A stretch of 64,000 nt of DNA, taken from the NCBI GenBank assembly GCA_010015675.1, contig ML976991.1, positions 437,352-501,351 of the forward strand, written 5' to 3'. Both the position numbers and the translations under genes were made by a program. Source of the DNA: Byssothecium circinans. Lineage: Eukaryota > Ascomycota > Dothideomycetes > Pleosporales > Massarinaceae. Positions 30,951 to 43,794 of this stretch are shown piece by piece; position 1 is the stretch's first letter; every line of letters begins with the position of its first letter. The notes below the pieces were generated by a model, which saw only the letters and a list, made by a program, of their open reading frames with translations, ran no database searches and was not told the origin of the DNA.

Positions 30951-33900
30951 CTAGCTGAAGTAGACCTGCACCGTCCTCTGCTGTTCTGGTGTCAAGCTAC
31001 CCGCAACTTGGGCGAGATTGGTGTTCGTGGTCTGGATGAGGTGCTTGATGGCGCTGACGACTTGTGTGGCGGTCTTGCCTTGCAGCGTCTCTGCTTCAAG
31101 AGCTTGGACGACGGCGACGAAGCATTTTCCGGGGTTACTAAAGACAGCAGAGTGTTGTCTATACATGTTAGTATCATGGGGCATGTTTCTAGACAAGGTA
31201 GACTTACTTCTCGATCAACTGAGCCAAAAACGCATAAGTATGAGGCGCTGCCTCCTCATCGTTCACGACGGGCAGTGTATCCAACCATGCCGTAGCAACT
31301 GCCTCCCAGTTCTGCACCTGACCAGCGTTGTAATGCAGCACCTTTGCAATGCTTGCGCACGCATTTTCGGTAGCGAAAACATCGTCGTCTGAGCGCGCGT
31401 TGAGTCGCTGAACGATCTGGAATAATGTCGGTAGGCTCTCGGCAACGAAACCTGACCAAGCCTCCCCACCATGTTGAGCGGCAACACCGACACCATAAGC
31501 AGCTGCTTGCCGATTTGCTGGGACGTCGTCTTGCATGCCGTTAACTATGGGCTGGAGCATGTCCTGGTGGTAGTTCCACGATTGAGGACCGCAGAACTCG
31601 AGCACGTCGTCGAAGATGCAGATGGCCCACTGGCGTTGAGTGGGGTCTTGATTGACGGCAGCCATCGTGTAATACTGCATGAGTTCCTGCCAATGCGGCA
31701 AAAAGGCGACACCCATGTTCTTGAAGATGGTATGGAAGGCTTTGTTCATATCTGAAAGGAGGGTCTGGTCATCTTCAATGGCGAAGAGCGTCTCTTCGTC
31801 GGCCTCTTCACCATCCTCGTTCTGCGCTTGTTCTTCCAGACGCTTGTTGACACGGCTCTGGTAGTCATCCAAGACGCTGCGAGCGGACTTGATGAAATCA
31901 GCCATGTCCTCCTTCGTGAGACAGTCCTTTCCGACGCACTCAACACATTCGTAAAAGCACTGGTACATCTCGGCTAGCGTGTCGATGGCGGGCTCTGTAC
32001 TCAGAACTTCTAGCACACGCGCTACGGTAGCCTTCCAGAGCTGTCCAAGTTGAGGGGATTGAGGGCCGTGTGCCTTCTTGTAGACGTTGAGGAGTGCTGG
32101 TACACATTTTGCTGAGGCCACTCGCACCGGATCGTGGAAGAAAAAGGCCAAGCCTGGAAGAGCAATTTTATCCATGATCTCGGCGACGTATGGTTCGAAT
32201 GCCTCTTCCAGCACTTGCACGTAGATAACGATGAGCTCGATAGCCATGTGCTTGTCGTCCAGAACGGCTGTCCTAATACCGAGCACCTTGCCCTTGACAG
32301 GCACCAGATCCCATCCTTCCTCATCTTGCATAGCAGCCACCTGATCTTCGTCTTCGAGGAGTTGGATGTCAGCCTTGGCAGCAGCAAGTTCGGTCAGTGG
32401 TGGAATGACACCAGCGAGGAATGGAACGAACTCCTTTCCGAGAACACGGCACATTCGGCCCCAGCAGTGCAGCAAGTACGATGACTGCGGGTCATCGGCA
32501 TCGGTAACGGTGTTCTGGATGCGACCAAGTAGCTGCACTAGCGACAAAGCATCGCCGCCCATTCGGTCCTTACCTACAGCCAATGCGATGAGCGTAGCAC
32601 ATTCCATGGCCTTGGCACGGAGAAGGCGGTACTCTTTCGATTGCTCCTGGTTTAAGACGTTGAAAAGCAAAGGCATCAGAGTGTCGTAGTAGTTCGCAAA
32701 AGCTGCCTCGGCAGAGTCGGCGACGGTAGCAATGGTAGACAGGGCTTGCTCTTGGACGAAGCGCTTGGGGCTCTGAAGTAGCATGAGAAGATGGTTTAGT
32801 AGCGAATCTAAGTATGGCTCGAGGATCCCCTTCTCTGCCTCTTCGCAGAAGTTGACCAAAGCTGCAGCTGCGTGCGCTTGCACACGAGGTTCGGCAGACT
32901 CCAGGACGGGAATAATGCTCGGTAGGACGACCTGATGGTACTTCTCTTGCATTGTTCCGGCGAAATCGGTGCTCATCTGTCCAACGGCATTGCAAGCTGC
33001 CCATCGGACACGTGAGTGCGAGTCGCGGAGCGCAGGCAGGACAAGGTCGAGCACTTTGTCGAGTTCACCAAGCATGAGGTCACGGCAGCCTTCGGAAATG
33101 GCTGAAATGGCCATGAGCGCAGCGTGTCGATCCCGCCAGGCGGAAGAGGTCATCATCCTCGGAAGCCAGTTGAAAGTAGGGGGAAGCACGGTCTGACCGC
33201 CCAGCCTGTTGGCCAAACGATCCATTGTCTGTTCGCCTGCAACGTGATTTGAGTCGCTCTCATCCTCACCAACCTTCATGGTGTTAGTATAGACGAATTG
33301 CTTGAGATGGCGATACTCACGTCTTCTGTAGCATTCCACTCCTCGGCGTCATCGTCGTCGGCGCCAACGTCAGTCATAAGCGACAAGCACTGAGTCACCA
33401 TGTCGTTGGTGAAGTTGGGATCTTTCTTGCATAGTACCGGAGCATGGTCTGCGAAAGTGGCCATGAGCTCGAGTGCATTCTGGCGTGGTTGATCGTCCAG
33501 ATCTTTGTCTTGGATGACGGATATGCTGAACTGTACGAGGCTGTTGAATAGAGGCTTGAACATCCTCGGTGATACTTCGGCCAATTCAATGAGCGAGACC
33601 AGGGCTTTTGTGAGCATCTCGCCATCGCCCGAGTCCTTGATCGGGGGTAGGATGTTCAGAATGTCCGGAATGAGGGAAAAGTACTTGGTCTGGGCATTCT
33701 TCTTGATCGAGCGGAAGAACTGTGCGAAAGCGTCTACGGCTGCAACCCGGACCTACAAATGACATTAGTGTGATGGTCGTGCACTGCGGCATAAGTGGCC
33801 TACAGGGCTGTCACTGTCGCTGAATCCGCCCTTGAAAGCGGTCAACACCACCTCCTCATGCTGTGCCTCTATGATTCCTGGTGTGGTAGAAAATATTCGG

Positions 33901-34493
33901 AATGCGGTCTCGCGCAGACCCGCATCGTTGGACTGGCTAGCCTGGAAGAGGCCTCCCAGGAGTTCAGGCCACGGCACATCTGATCCGATCAGTAAATATT
34001 CCAGTGCGTACGAGAGGCTGAGACATACTCTCCTCTGTGTGCTGGCGCGCAAGTTCGGCCACAGCATCCGCGATCTTGTTCCTCACCAGCGGCTCCTGCT
34101 CTTTGCCCAAGCACTGTAGCAGTCGCGCGCGTATTGCCTCTCGCTCGGGCTGGTTGAGGGTCAGGAAGGCATCGGCCGTCTTCTGGGTGGCAGGTGCCTT
34201 GCGAGGCTTCGAGGACACCCGGCGAAAGATGACGGCAGCGAATTTGCGAGTCTACGGGCGAGCGCGAGGTCAGGTGATGTTTTACGCGTCTGCTAGCAGA
34301 GTATACTTACATTGGAGTCGGGGGCAAAGTCCATCTGCTCCGAAAGGCCCATCAACAGCACGTCCGGCCGCTGGTTGAACCATTCACTGTTCAACTGCTC
34401 CTCCGCCGTCGAGCGCTCCGCATTGTCGCGCGACTGGAGGCCGGCCAGCAGGTTGGCCAGGGCCGTGTGCACGTTTTCCGGCAGCGAAGCCAT
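30951..34493 (-). CDS. KAP121: Importin beta-3 / karyopherin KAP121 (PSE1)
   Basis: Six exons (34311-34493, 34029-34251, 33804-33979, 33321-33752, 31208-33273, 30951-31158) join in phase to 1095 aa, the usual KAP121 length. The protein is almost wholly HEAT repeats: for example TRKFAAVIFRRVSSKPRKAP near the start, SSAWRDRHAALMAISAISEG and RVRWAACNAVGQMSTDFAG in the middle. Two acidic loops occur (DVGADDDDAEEWNATED; the GEEADEE region). KAP121 carries cargo such as ribosomal proteins and transcription factors into the nucleus, released by Ran-GTP. Introns are 46-60 nt with good GT-AG ends. The gene is convergent with VPS4 and follows the Mug70-like gene on the same strand. Confidence 0.93.
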
Positions 34494-35069
34494 GGCGTGC
34501 GGGTGTTGATGTGGGCAATGCAATAATAGTCAACAGTCGCAGCCGTCAAAGGGACCGACCAACCAGACCAGACCGGGAGCCTTTGGCGATGCGGGGCGGC
34601 GGGTTCGCACAAAAGCAATGCGCGGGCCGGGAGACGTGAAGAGGCTGAAGCAGAAGCAAGGTAGATTTTCTGTTCTGTGGTTTCGGCGGTAGAGACGCAC
34701 GCTGCCGTGGGCCTCGCGGTTGTTGTGGAAAATTGGAGTGCAAGGGCGAGGGCAATGTTTTGGTGGGGGGTCACGTCAGGCTTAGCTCTGCGATAGTCAG
34801 GTAAAAAGTAAAAATGCACTGTACGTGCTGCACAGGTAAGATCCAAGGAAGCGACAGGGGTGCGCGAGACGTGTCACTCGAGTCAACCGACGGTGAACAA
34901 AGACCAATACAATTCCTAGGCTACGACAGTGATCAAACGCCTACAGTACAGAAAAATTACTACACATGTGCATCTAGGGATATCTGAACACTCGAAAATC
35001 AATGCACCAGTCTCGCGCTTCCCTATCCAAACATTCCCCATCGCCACTCTATCTATTCTCTTACCGATT
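34494..35069. other. KAP121 promoter and 3' end of the Mug70-like gene
   Basis: 576 bp between two same-strand genes. Open frames here are shadows. No clear TATA box was noted. Confidence 0.4.
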
Positions 35070-37164
35070 CTACCGACTTGAAGCACGGCCCAGAGCAAAG
35101 ACACCAACAATAACCACCGCCAACGTGACAATAGCACCGGGAAGGAGCAACTCGTTCGGCACACCCGCGATAATCTCTTCCTGCTTGGCTGCAGTCGACG
35201 GGCCTCGAGGTTGTGGATATTTCTCTTCCTCTTGACCATCAAAGAACTGCTTGCGCTCCCGAAGCACAGACTCGGGAGGTGTGGGTGGTTTGGCCAACGC
35301 GGGCTGAGGTTCGGTGGTGGCCTGTAGAGGGGGCTTCTCCGGATCGTGCACAAAGAGATCCACCTTGTCGCGGTGTGCAACGTGAGCGAGGCTGATGGCT
35401 TCGACGAGGTCGTGATTAGTCGTGATGGAAACCGTATCGCCTTCATTGTCCAGGTAGCTGAGCGCAAAGCCGCCCTTGGTGATCTTGCCGTTCTCGAAGC
35501 CCGGAACGCCTCCTATAGCGTCAACCTCAGATCCGAGTTTGGCGGCTACGTTGGCCGCTAATTCCTCGATGCCAGCATTCGCAACAACCTGAAGTCGGTG
35601 CACTCGCCCGCTGGGTGCCTTGAACTTGAAGGGGAAGGGCACTTCTTCTAACGGTGCAGGTGGAGCGCCAGCCAACGCAGATGCTGGGGGAGACTCGCCT
35701 CCATGCATCGACGCAGACTCATTGGGAGCAACGCTATCGCCACGCTCGTGCAAAACAGGACGGTGTATGTCCTGAGACATCATTGAGTTTTGGACGCGGC
35801 TTCCGCCCTCTCCAGACATCATGGATTCCGTCTCATTCTCTAGCGACATCCAGAACTTGTTCCAGGCAGGGCCCTCGCTATCTCCGGTGCTGATGTTGTT
35901 GATCTGGTCGAGGGTAGCATAAGTCAGCTTGAGCACGTCTACCATGCCGACAATTTCGCCAGCTTCGCTCATAACGGGCAGGTTCAGGTAATGGCCATCT
36001 ATGCCACTGTTAGAAGCGACTTTCATGAGGGTGCAAAATATTCCTTACCATGCATCTTGCGAAGAGCTGCTTGGATGCTCATGTCCATCGGCGCAAAGTC
36101 GGGATGCGGTGTCATGACCCTCACAACACTGCAGGTAGCAGGGTCGAGACCAGCAGCAATGACACGGAGTACGACGTCCTTGCTGGTGAAGATACCAGTG
36201 ATTGAACCCTGGTCTTGCACCAGCACTGCCGTAGTGTGGTTCTCCTTCATGAGAGCAGCAGCTTCCTTGACGGATGTACGGACGGACACGGTCGTCGGAG
36301 GCAGGCCATTGAGAACCGATTCCAGAGTCGGGCCAGACATTTTCTGCCGAATAGCCTCGACATATTGAATGATCTGTTGCGGCTGGCTTGAGCCCATTTC
36401 CGCCTGCACACCCTCAAGGGCGTCGTACAACTTGCGCGAGGAGCTGTACGCACGCTCTAGCTTCTCCATGGCATCGTAGAAGCACTTTGTGATGTCCAGA
36501 ATACCCGAAATATCGTGGTTCTCGTCCATCACAGGTAGGTGGCGGAACCCTTTCCGCACCATCAGATCCAAAGCGTCCGTAGCACTCGTGTCGGTCTTCG
36601 CGCAAAGCGGGTTTTTGGTCATGATTTCCTCGATGGTGATATTGCTCGCCTTGACACCAGCTCCGACCACACGGAAGGCCAGATCCTTGGCCGTAAAGAT
36701 ACCCGCGATGCGGTCATCGTCATCAGTCACCAAGACACAGTCCTCTCTCTTCGCTGCCATGAGCTGGGCGGCTTCAGCGACGGTCGTATTGGGCTTGATC
36801 TGGAGGGCCTGGCTGGGCTTCAGGGCGAGCACGGTGCCGGGAGGAGCTTTGCGCGATGTGCGCACGCGGCCACCGGGATTCTTCTTCTTGTTCATGTCGA
36901 GCTCGATCTTGCGACGAATGGCCTTCTCTAGAAGTTAGCGAGAGCTCTCCTTATGTAGAGCACAGTGAGTAGGAAGTCACGCACCTCGTCCCTCTTCGCC
37001 TGCTTTTGGCGACTAGTACTGAGCGTCGATGTACCCGCCTCACTCTGCGCTGTTTGCGTGTGCTCGAAGGCTGGACGTGGGATGGCGGACGCCGGACTGT
37101 TGCCATACTGCACGTTCTTCATATTTTTAGGGGTGCCTCGAAAGGTACCACCGGCAGCAGACAT
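35070..37164 (-). CDS. CBS- and PB1-domain protein, Mug70-like
   Basis: Three exons (36985-37164, 36049-36925, 35070-35998) give 661 aa. After a Ser/Thr/Lys-rich start come four CBS motifs in two Bateman pairs: LKPSQALQIKPNTTVAEAAQ, IMTKNPLCAKTDTSATDALD, LPPTTVSVRTSVKEAAALM and VMTPHPDFAPMDMSIQAAL. A PB1 domain follows (FKFKAPSGRVHRLQVVANA to VSITTNHDLVEAI). A single membrane helix lies near the C-terminus (LLLPGAIVTLAVVIVGVFAL), giving a tail-anchored look. S. pombe mug70 and its fungal relatives share this order; their function is unknown. The exon-2 acceptor is the second of two adjacent AGs (tctagag), which keeps the frame. Confidence 0.85.
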
Positions 37165-37742
37165 GGTGACAGATAGGGTGGAAATGTGAGCCTCAGTGGC
37201 GGTTGACAGTGAACGGTTGTTCGTGGGGTGGTTGCAGCTTGGAGGCCAGTAAGGTTATCGAGTGAGTGGGCACCGAGATGCAGAAAGATGATTGATCCTG
37301 GCACCCTAGCAACCAAAACAACGGCCAATTTCGGGAAAGCGCGGTCCAAGTGGTCACAGGGCAAGCGGAGATGGAGGCGCAAATATCAGATATTGGGCAA
37401 TGTACAACGCTGGTTGTTTCGCACATGGAAAATACCACTTGACTCGGTGGTAAACAATGTTACTGTCAAATAATTTTTGTCGTTGCACGTTTCGAGTACC
37501 CAGTACCCGCAGGCATCGGCATCTCCAGATCTGACGCTGCCAAGAGATAAGATAAGCCGGATCAAGCTCGGTGTTAGCGCTCGCTTCGCCCACAGTAAAT
37601 TCGACCTTCGAACTCCACGAAGGGTAACGACACCACCGCCTCGACAACCCATAGAACTGACCCTAGTTCCTCTTCCTTCAGTACGTATACTCCCGGAACG
37701 CGATTGCGGCTTATCATACTGACCGCGGAAGAATCAGTCACC
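37165..37742. promoter_or_regulatory. Shared intergenic region between Mug70-like gene and RPS26
   Basis: 578 bp between divergent starts. It should hold a strong ribosomal-protein promoter on the right, but no specific factor site could be assigned by eye. Confidence 0.4.
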
Positions 37743-38319
37743 ATGGTCAAGAAGCGAGCCTCCAAGTATGCGCACCCATATTTCCTCCGCAATCGTCAAG
37801 CTAACGGCCTCCAGCGGTCGTAACAAGAATGGCCGCGGCCACGTCAAGCCCATCCGTTGCTCCAACTGCTCACGATGCACCCCCAAGGACAAGGCCATCA
37901 AGAGATTCACCATCCGCAACATGGTCGAGTCTGCTGCCATCCGTACGTTACCACGATCCTCCGCGCCCATACACGCATTCGAGCGAAACCGCGATTCCCC
38001 GCTCGGATAACAGGGCTAATACTATGTGAAGGTGATATCTCCGATGCCTCGGTGTTCCCGGAGTACACTGTCCCCAAGATGTACTTGAAGCTTCAGTACT
38101 GCGTCTCGTGCGCCATCCACGGCAAGATTGTCCGGTATGTTCCTCGTTAAGAGATGATCGCCGACAATGCCTGGAACAAATCTAATGACATGTAGTGTCC
38201 GCTCGCGTGAGGGCCGCCGCAACCGCGCTCCCCCGCCTCGCGTTAGGTACAACAAGGACGGAAAGAAGGTCAACCCCAACCAGCAGGCCGCTAAGCCCGC
38301 TGCTGCTGGTGCCCAGTAG
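37743..38319 (+). CDS. RPS26: Small ribosomal subunit protein S26 (eS26)
   Basis: Four exons (37743-37765, 37815-37942, 38032-38134, 38196-38319) give 125 aa: [20 protein letters not shown], the zinc-binding CSNCSRC and CVSC pairs ([20 protein letters not shown]), and the basic tail with [15 protein letters not shown]. It is slightly longer than yeast S26 because of an Ala/Gln-rich C-terminus. The protein binds the 3' end of 18S rRNA at the mRNA exit channel of the 40S subunit. A 23-nt first exon and several introns are typical of fungal ribosomal-protein genes. Divergent from the Mug70-like gene. Confidence 0.95.
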
Positions 38320-38649
38320 ATGAGGGTGGGAAAGGTCTGGAGAGGGTGACCAAGCCACGGCGCACGGGAATAGGTCAATGGGTCCTTTCGGAATCTCACT
38401 GGAAAAAGTGCATGAAATCATGGGGTTGGGTTGGCCGATGTGACGATTCACGATCGCGCATCAGCCGGAAAGGGTGCGCTGGGCTCCCCAAGCTAGCTTT
38501 GAGCATGTAACGAATATCGATTCGGTGTGCAACCACTTCAGCTCTTCATTCAGTCCTCATTGCATCGCCGAGGTGACTGACATGGAGTATTGGTGCTTGG
38601 AAATGAATAAGTGAGGTCGCTATGGCATGGTGTCTACCATCTCCTTCAC

Positions 38650-39409
38650 TCAGTCGGCACGCTTTTTGCCATCGCCCAAATCTCCCCCATCAGTCTGGCC
38701 AGTGAAGGCATCACCTGGCTCAGTCGTGTCCCAGTCCTCCGCATTTTCATCCCACCGGTCGAGCTCCTCGTCCACCGTCCGTACAACACCCGATTCCTGT
38801 CCGCCAATGCCTTCTCCAAGCTCGACGTCTTCATCGTGATCTTCACCGGCTACAGCACCATATCCTCTAGCTGCACGCTTCCTCTCCAGCATGCGCTTGT
38901 GGTACCAATTGCAGAGCGCTACAGCACTTACGGAGCCTAGGATATTTGCGAGGATATCATAGTAGTCAAAGTCGCCGTGGATCTGCGTGCATTAGCTCTA
39001 CTGTCAGTTTCTTGTCCTCCGGAATTCCGAAGCTTCAGTCCATCCCACGCATATCTGTAGACTTACCGGCAACAGTCCTTGCACAATCTCACTCGCGCAG
39101 CCTAGGCCCAGTGTGCACACGGTAAAGGTGATTTGTACTACTTTCCTCCGACTTGTCTCGAGGATCCAGTAGAAACTGAAGGTGAGGAGGAAGAAGGCGA
39201 TGAAGTGCAGGACTTTGTCGGATTGCTTGTAGTTGGGCACGCTGTATTCGGGAGGGGAGAAGGCGGCGGCGGCGGAGATAAAGATGAGCGCTGCGAAGGC
39301 GCCTGGAGGTGTTTGTTAGTTTCGAGGAGCTTGAGACGCCTGACGGCTGGGGCATGGTATGACGGCATAGCAAGCTCTACGTACTAGCGAACGGTTTTCG
39401 AATCCTCAT
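38650..39409 (-). CDS. VanZ-like domain membrane protein
   Basis: Three exons (39385-39409, 39067-39302, 38650-38982) give 197 aa. About four hydrophobic helices: AFAALIFISAAAAF, a second with the VanZ-type pattern SDKVLHFIAFFLLTFSFYW, TFTVCTLGLGCASEIVQGLL and YYDILANILGSVSALALC. The motif D-K-x-x-H-F followed by S-E-I-x-Q and D-x-x-D-x-x-A-N is the VanZ-like signature. The cytosolic C-terminal tail is very acidic. VanZ gives low-level teicoplanin resistance in bacteria; the fungal homologues are small membrane proteins of unknown role. Convergent with RPS26, about 330 bp apart. Confidence 0.8.
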
Positions 39410-40230
39410 GTTGAAGCTTTTGGGATGGCGATTCTGCGTCACCGCAAGAGGCGCATGATACAGCGAGGTTTGCGAGGGCGGTGGCGTGGGTCGAGAGCGA
39501 GCGTTGCGGCAACGGTGGACATGGTGTTCGCTTTCTGTCTTATAAAGGTGCTAAGTAAGCCGTCAAGTGGCTGGGACACGATCACGTGCCGGCCGTTCCC
39601 CGCAAAACCCATCTGCCCTTTTCGAGGCCATCGGGTGGTGCAGCGAACGGTCTTGACTGGCATATTATTACGGAAGCCGGTACGAGATGAGGATGTAGAC
39701 ACTGACAATGCTAGAGTAAAGCATATACATATACAATAGTTATTCGGTTCTAACAGTCAGCTTCACGTAGGCTTCTTAATGCCGCTTTTCGGCAAGGTAA
39801 GGCGAGGCTCTGGGTGAAGATGGGATGCATCTCGTAGAGTGAAGTAGAGTGGAGTTGAGTCGTTCAATAGCTGGACCATAAACTGCAGAGAAACTACAAT
39901 CACGCACGTAGTGAGCGTCGCCATCTGGAAAGACGCAGTCGGCGTTCGAGTGTTCACGTTCACGTTCACGTACTGAGGCGGCACGAGCCCCAAAGAGCTA
40001 AGCGCAACACCGCTCAACGTTCCCACTCCACTTCACTCGCAGAAAGCGACCGCATTTCGGCATCAAGGCCGTCCAACGTCGGCCACTTTCATCTCGAATT
40101 AATACGGCATTCCATTCGTACGCCCCAGGGCTTCTTCCATGTGTGTTTTTGCGCCTTTGCGACACTTGCACGAGGTCGGACGCCGCCCGACAGTTCGCTC
40201 TACGCTCTTCGCAGGGTCTCGGCGGGCAGC
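39410..40230. promoter_or_regulatory. Divergent intergenic region of VanZ-like gene and SPT7
   Basis: About 820 bp with no supportable gene. A short tandem (ttcacg repeated at about 39954-39971) lies in the middle. Two unlisted chance frames near 39425-39740 show no domain. Confidence 0.4.
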
Positions 40231-43200
40231 ATGTCCCTCGCTCTCACTCCATCACTGAACAACCGCACATCATCTCGAGAACGCCCGCACCATGCACGCA
40301 ACCCCCACCAGCCCGGCAACGCGATCCGCCTGCGCACCCCAAATGCCGCATTGAGCGATGAGATGTCGAACGGGTCGAACAACGCGACGGGTGAGGGGGT
40401 AGGGGGAGACGCCGTGGCCGAGGAGGACCCCCGGGCGGCGCGCTGGCGGGCACACTACTTGCGCACTGAGGCGCTTCTGGGTGCCGTCCTGGGCGGCGCG
40501 GAGATCCAGAATGGCGCAGATGCAGAGGATGCTGGGGAGGTGCCGACGATTGCTGTCGCTCCCGAAGCACATGACGCGCGCCCGACCATGATGACCGCGA
40601 CTGCGACCGCGACCCCCAAGAAGGCCGCCCGCACCATTGACGAGGATGACTACGGCGACGACGATGACGCCGAAGACGAACAGGACACACACGCCTCGCC
40701 GCTACTCGCGAAAAGCGCTTCGAACGGAATTGTTGCCAGCACCATTGACATCGACCCGCCAAGCTTCCGGATACCCCAGCCCCAACTCTCGAACAAGCTG
40801 GGCGCCGAACGTACAGGTACCCCGAGTTCGGAGCCAGCCAAGTCGTCTGACGATGTGCGCAAGAAGCTGCAGGAGGACAGGAAAGCCCACGAAGATGCCG
40901 CCAAGCGAAGTTTCCACACCATTTTCTATACCCTGGAGAGCGACCGGGATGCGATGCTGGAACAGCAGAAGCTAGATGAGCTCGACCGGCAGGTAGAGAC
41001 TGAGATGTCCGGACAGATGGCCAATGCCCCCGCCGGAGGTGCACCGGCCGCACCTCAGCAAGGAACTCTGAGCACCACCAACCTCGGCGCTTCCAACCTT
41101 ACTCTGAAGCACCTCATTGCCCGCATAGATGCCCAAAGAGACAAGGTCCATGCCAGCGACACTCAGCTACGCAGCCTCATCAGCGAAGTTAGGAAGAATC
41201 GCAGCAAGTGGGCCAACGAGGATCGTGTGGGTCAAGAGGAACTTTATGAAGCCATAGAAAAGGTACTCATGCAACTCAAGGCCAATGGAGATGCCACTCC
41301 ATTCCTACAGCGCGTCAACAAGAGGGAGGCACCCGACTATTACAACATCATCAAGCATCCCATGGATATCGGAACCATGATGAAGAAACTGAAGCAGCTC
41401 GTATACAAGTCGAAGAAGGACTTCACTGATGATCTCATGTTGATCTGGTCAAACTGCTTGAAGTACAACTCGGCATCCGACCATCCACTCCGCAAAAAAG
41501 CTCTGTCCATGCGGAAAGTGACCGAGGGCGTGATCCCTTGGATTCCTGATATCACTGTCCGTGACCGTGCCGAAGTCGAGGCTGAAGAGCGCAGAATGCG
41601 TAATGGTGATGCAGATGCAGATGGCGCTGATGATAGTGAGGATGAAGAGCCCATCATGGCTTCGCGTGGACGCAAAGCGCCCAGCAAGGGAACAAAAGGC
41701 TCTAGCACGACGAGGAAAGCACCTCCAGCTGGACTGGAAGACACCCCTGGGCCTGACACAAGACCAAGCGTTCCGACTTTGAACAATGCCGTTTCCAATT
41801 TGAAAAACGAGTTTCTCCGTGCAGACTCCGAAATGGAGGGTAGTGTCAACGGCTTCTCAACGCCGCCTCCTGGATCTCTTACGCCTGGCGGTCCAAACGG
41901 AACTATACGAAACGGAGCACATGGTAGTCAGGCAGACATTTCCGAAGCGGATGGTACCGGGGTTTCAATGAGCGGTTTCTTCGAGGAGGATGCGGACCTG
42001 GATGATATGGAGTACAAGACGTGGAAGCAGGTCACTAAGAAGGATCGCGCGACGATTGCAGCTGAACGCCATCGCCTATTTCGAGATGATCATCTTCAAC
42101 CAGACGAACCTGCTATTCTACGATCCAAGGCTGGAATGAGGAGATGGCTTCGGCACCGAAAACAGGCCATGGAAGAAGAAGCCACAGGCAACACCCATTC
42201 GCAGCTAGACGGCAAAGACGGTGTATCGGCAGCTGTGCCTGAAACTCTTGCTGAAGGCATTGAAGAAGAGGAAGAGCGACAAATTCCCGATTACTATGAT
42301 CCCGTATGCGCGATTCCAGATCTCAACGAACGCCTTCAGTGGGTTGAGGATTCCGAAGGCCACGTTATCCAGCAGTTTGAAGAGTACATGCGCATTGTGC
42401 CCAAAGGGCAGTTCACAGCACCGGAAGGCTCTCTTACGAAGAAGTTGGAGTCTAATATGCGGCAAATGCAGGAGACCAGAAAGATATGTGCTAAAATTGG
42501 TATCGTGAAGCAGATGCAGCTTCAATCGCAGGTAAGCGACAACCCGGAAAATCAGATCATATGGCTCATTAACTCATAAACTGCAGACGTATCAGAACCA
42601 ATTCCAAAAGTACGACCCTCAGCCATTCATGGAAGCGGACATTGAGCCCATGGTGGTTTCCGAAGATGGTCCTGTCATGGCTCCATACGTCTGCCGTGCA
42701 GCACTCCAGCGTAGCGTTGGCAAAATCTTCTACCACGCCGGATTTGAAGAGTTTCAGCCATCTGCTCTCGACGCGATTACGGATATTGCGGGCGATTTCT
42801 TTCAAAAGCTTGTGACTAGTCTCGGTGTTTACCGTGAGACACCTAAGATGAAGGCTGCAGCTCCTGTGACCAGCCAGGATGGAGAGGTCACGAATTGGGT
42901 CCCGCGCTTCAGTCAAGAGGAAGCTGTACTGCATTCTCTGCACGTGAATGGTGTCGATCTAGAGAGTCTAGATGCCTACGTCAAAGATGACATTGAACGA
43001 CTGGGCACCAAACTGTCTGGCATGCATGATCGGATGCGCTCGTACTACGCTGAACTCCTCCGTCCCGCCATGGATAATGTAGGTGCCGATGGTGCTGGTG
43101 CCTTCACTGACGGTAGCGAGCAATTCGTTGGAGGAGATTTCGCTGAGGACATTGGCGAAGACTTTTTCGGCTTCAAGGAACTTGGGCTCGACAAGGAATT

Positions 43201-43794
43201 CGGTCTCACGTTCAGCGTCCCATTGCACTTGCTGCAGAACAGGATGCATCAACTAAACGCTTCACAGAACACCAAGTACGTATTTACAACCGCAAATACC
43301 TGGCCAGCGACTAACGCAAAACTAGCAACGTCACTACAACTGGCGCGGTCATGGACGAACCACAAAAGTTTGAGCCCGTCACAATGCAGACTATTCCCAA
43401 CCAGATCGGTCTCATCCAGGATTGGCTGCTGGGCAAGCTTCAAGAGAACAGCAGTGAATCCCTCATCGAAGACGACGAGCTTCCACCGAAGCAACGCTTC
43501 CCCAAGCCACGCCTTCCTCCAACGGGCAAGATTTCCAGTCCTCGTAAGCGGCCATTGAGAGAACAGCAGCAAATGGCACGCAAGAAGAGGAAGCTAGACG
43601 AGGAAAGAGAGGAAAATGGCGGTAACGATGGTGGAGGCTCGAGCGGTAATCTGATCAAAGGTCTCGGGAAACCCATTGGTAAGCTCAAGCTCGAGATGCC
43701 ATCCCAGAAAGAGAACCAAGCCGTCAATGAGCCCGAGAAAGATGACGGAAGCGCCGTGGGGATGATCAGCCCTGAGAGTATCCAAGCTGCCTAA
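40231..43794 (+). CDS. SPT7: SAGA complex subunit SPT7, bromodomain and histone-fold
   Basis: Three exons (40231-42531, 42587-43275, 43326-43794) give 1152 aa from the ATG at 40231; a later in-frame ATG at 40363 (MSNGSNN) is an alternative start. The bromodomain lies at about residues 335-430 ([40 protein letters not shown]), where it reads acetyl-lysine. Exon 2 carries the histone-fold ([20 protein letters not shown]; about 795-855) that pairs with a TAF-like partner, and the typical acidic [17 protein letters not shown] box. The C-terminus is a basic, Lys/Arg-rich nuclear region. SPT7 is a scaffold for SAGA, which acetylates histones at promoters. No lesion seen. Confidence 0.9.

Noticed and set aside
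40141..40230. Earlier start for SPT7
   Set aside because: The frame there opens with a GTG and not an ATG; the first in-frame ATG is at 40231.
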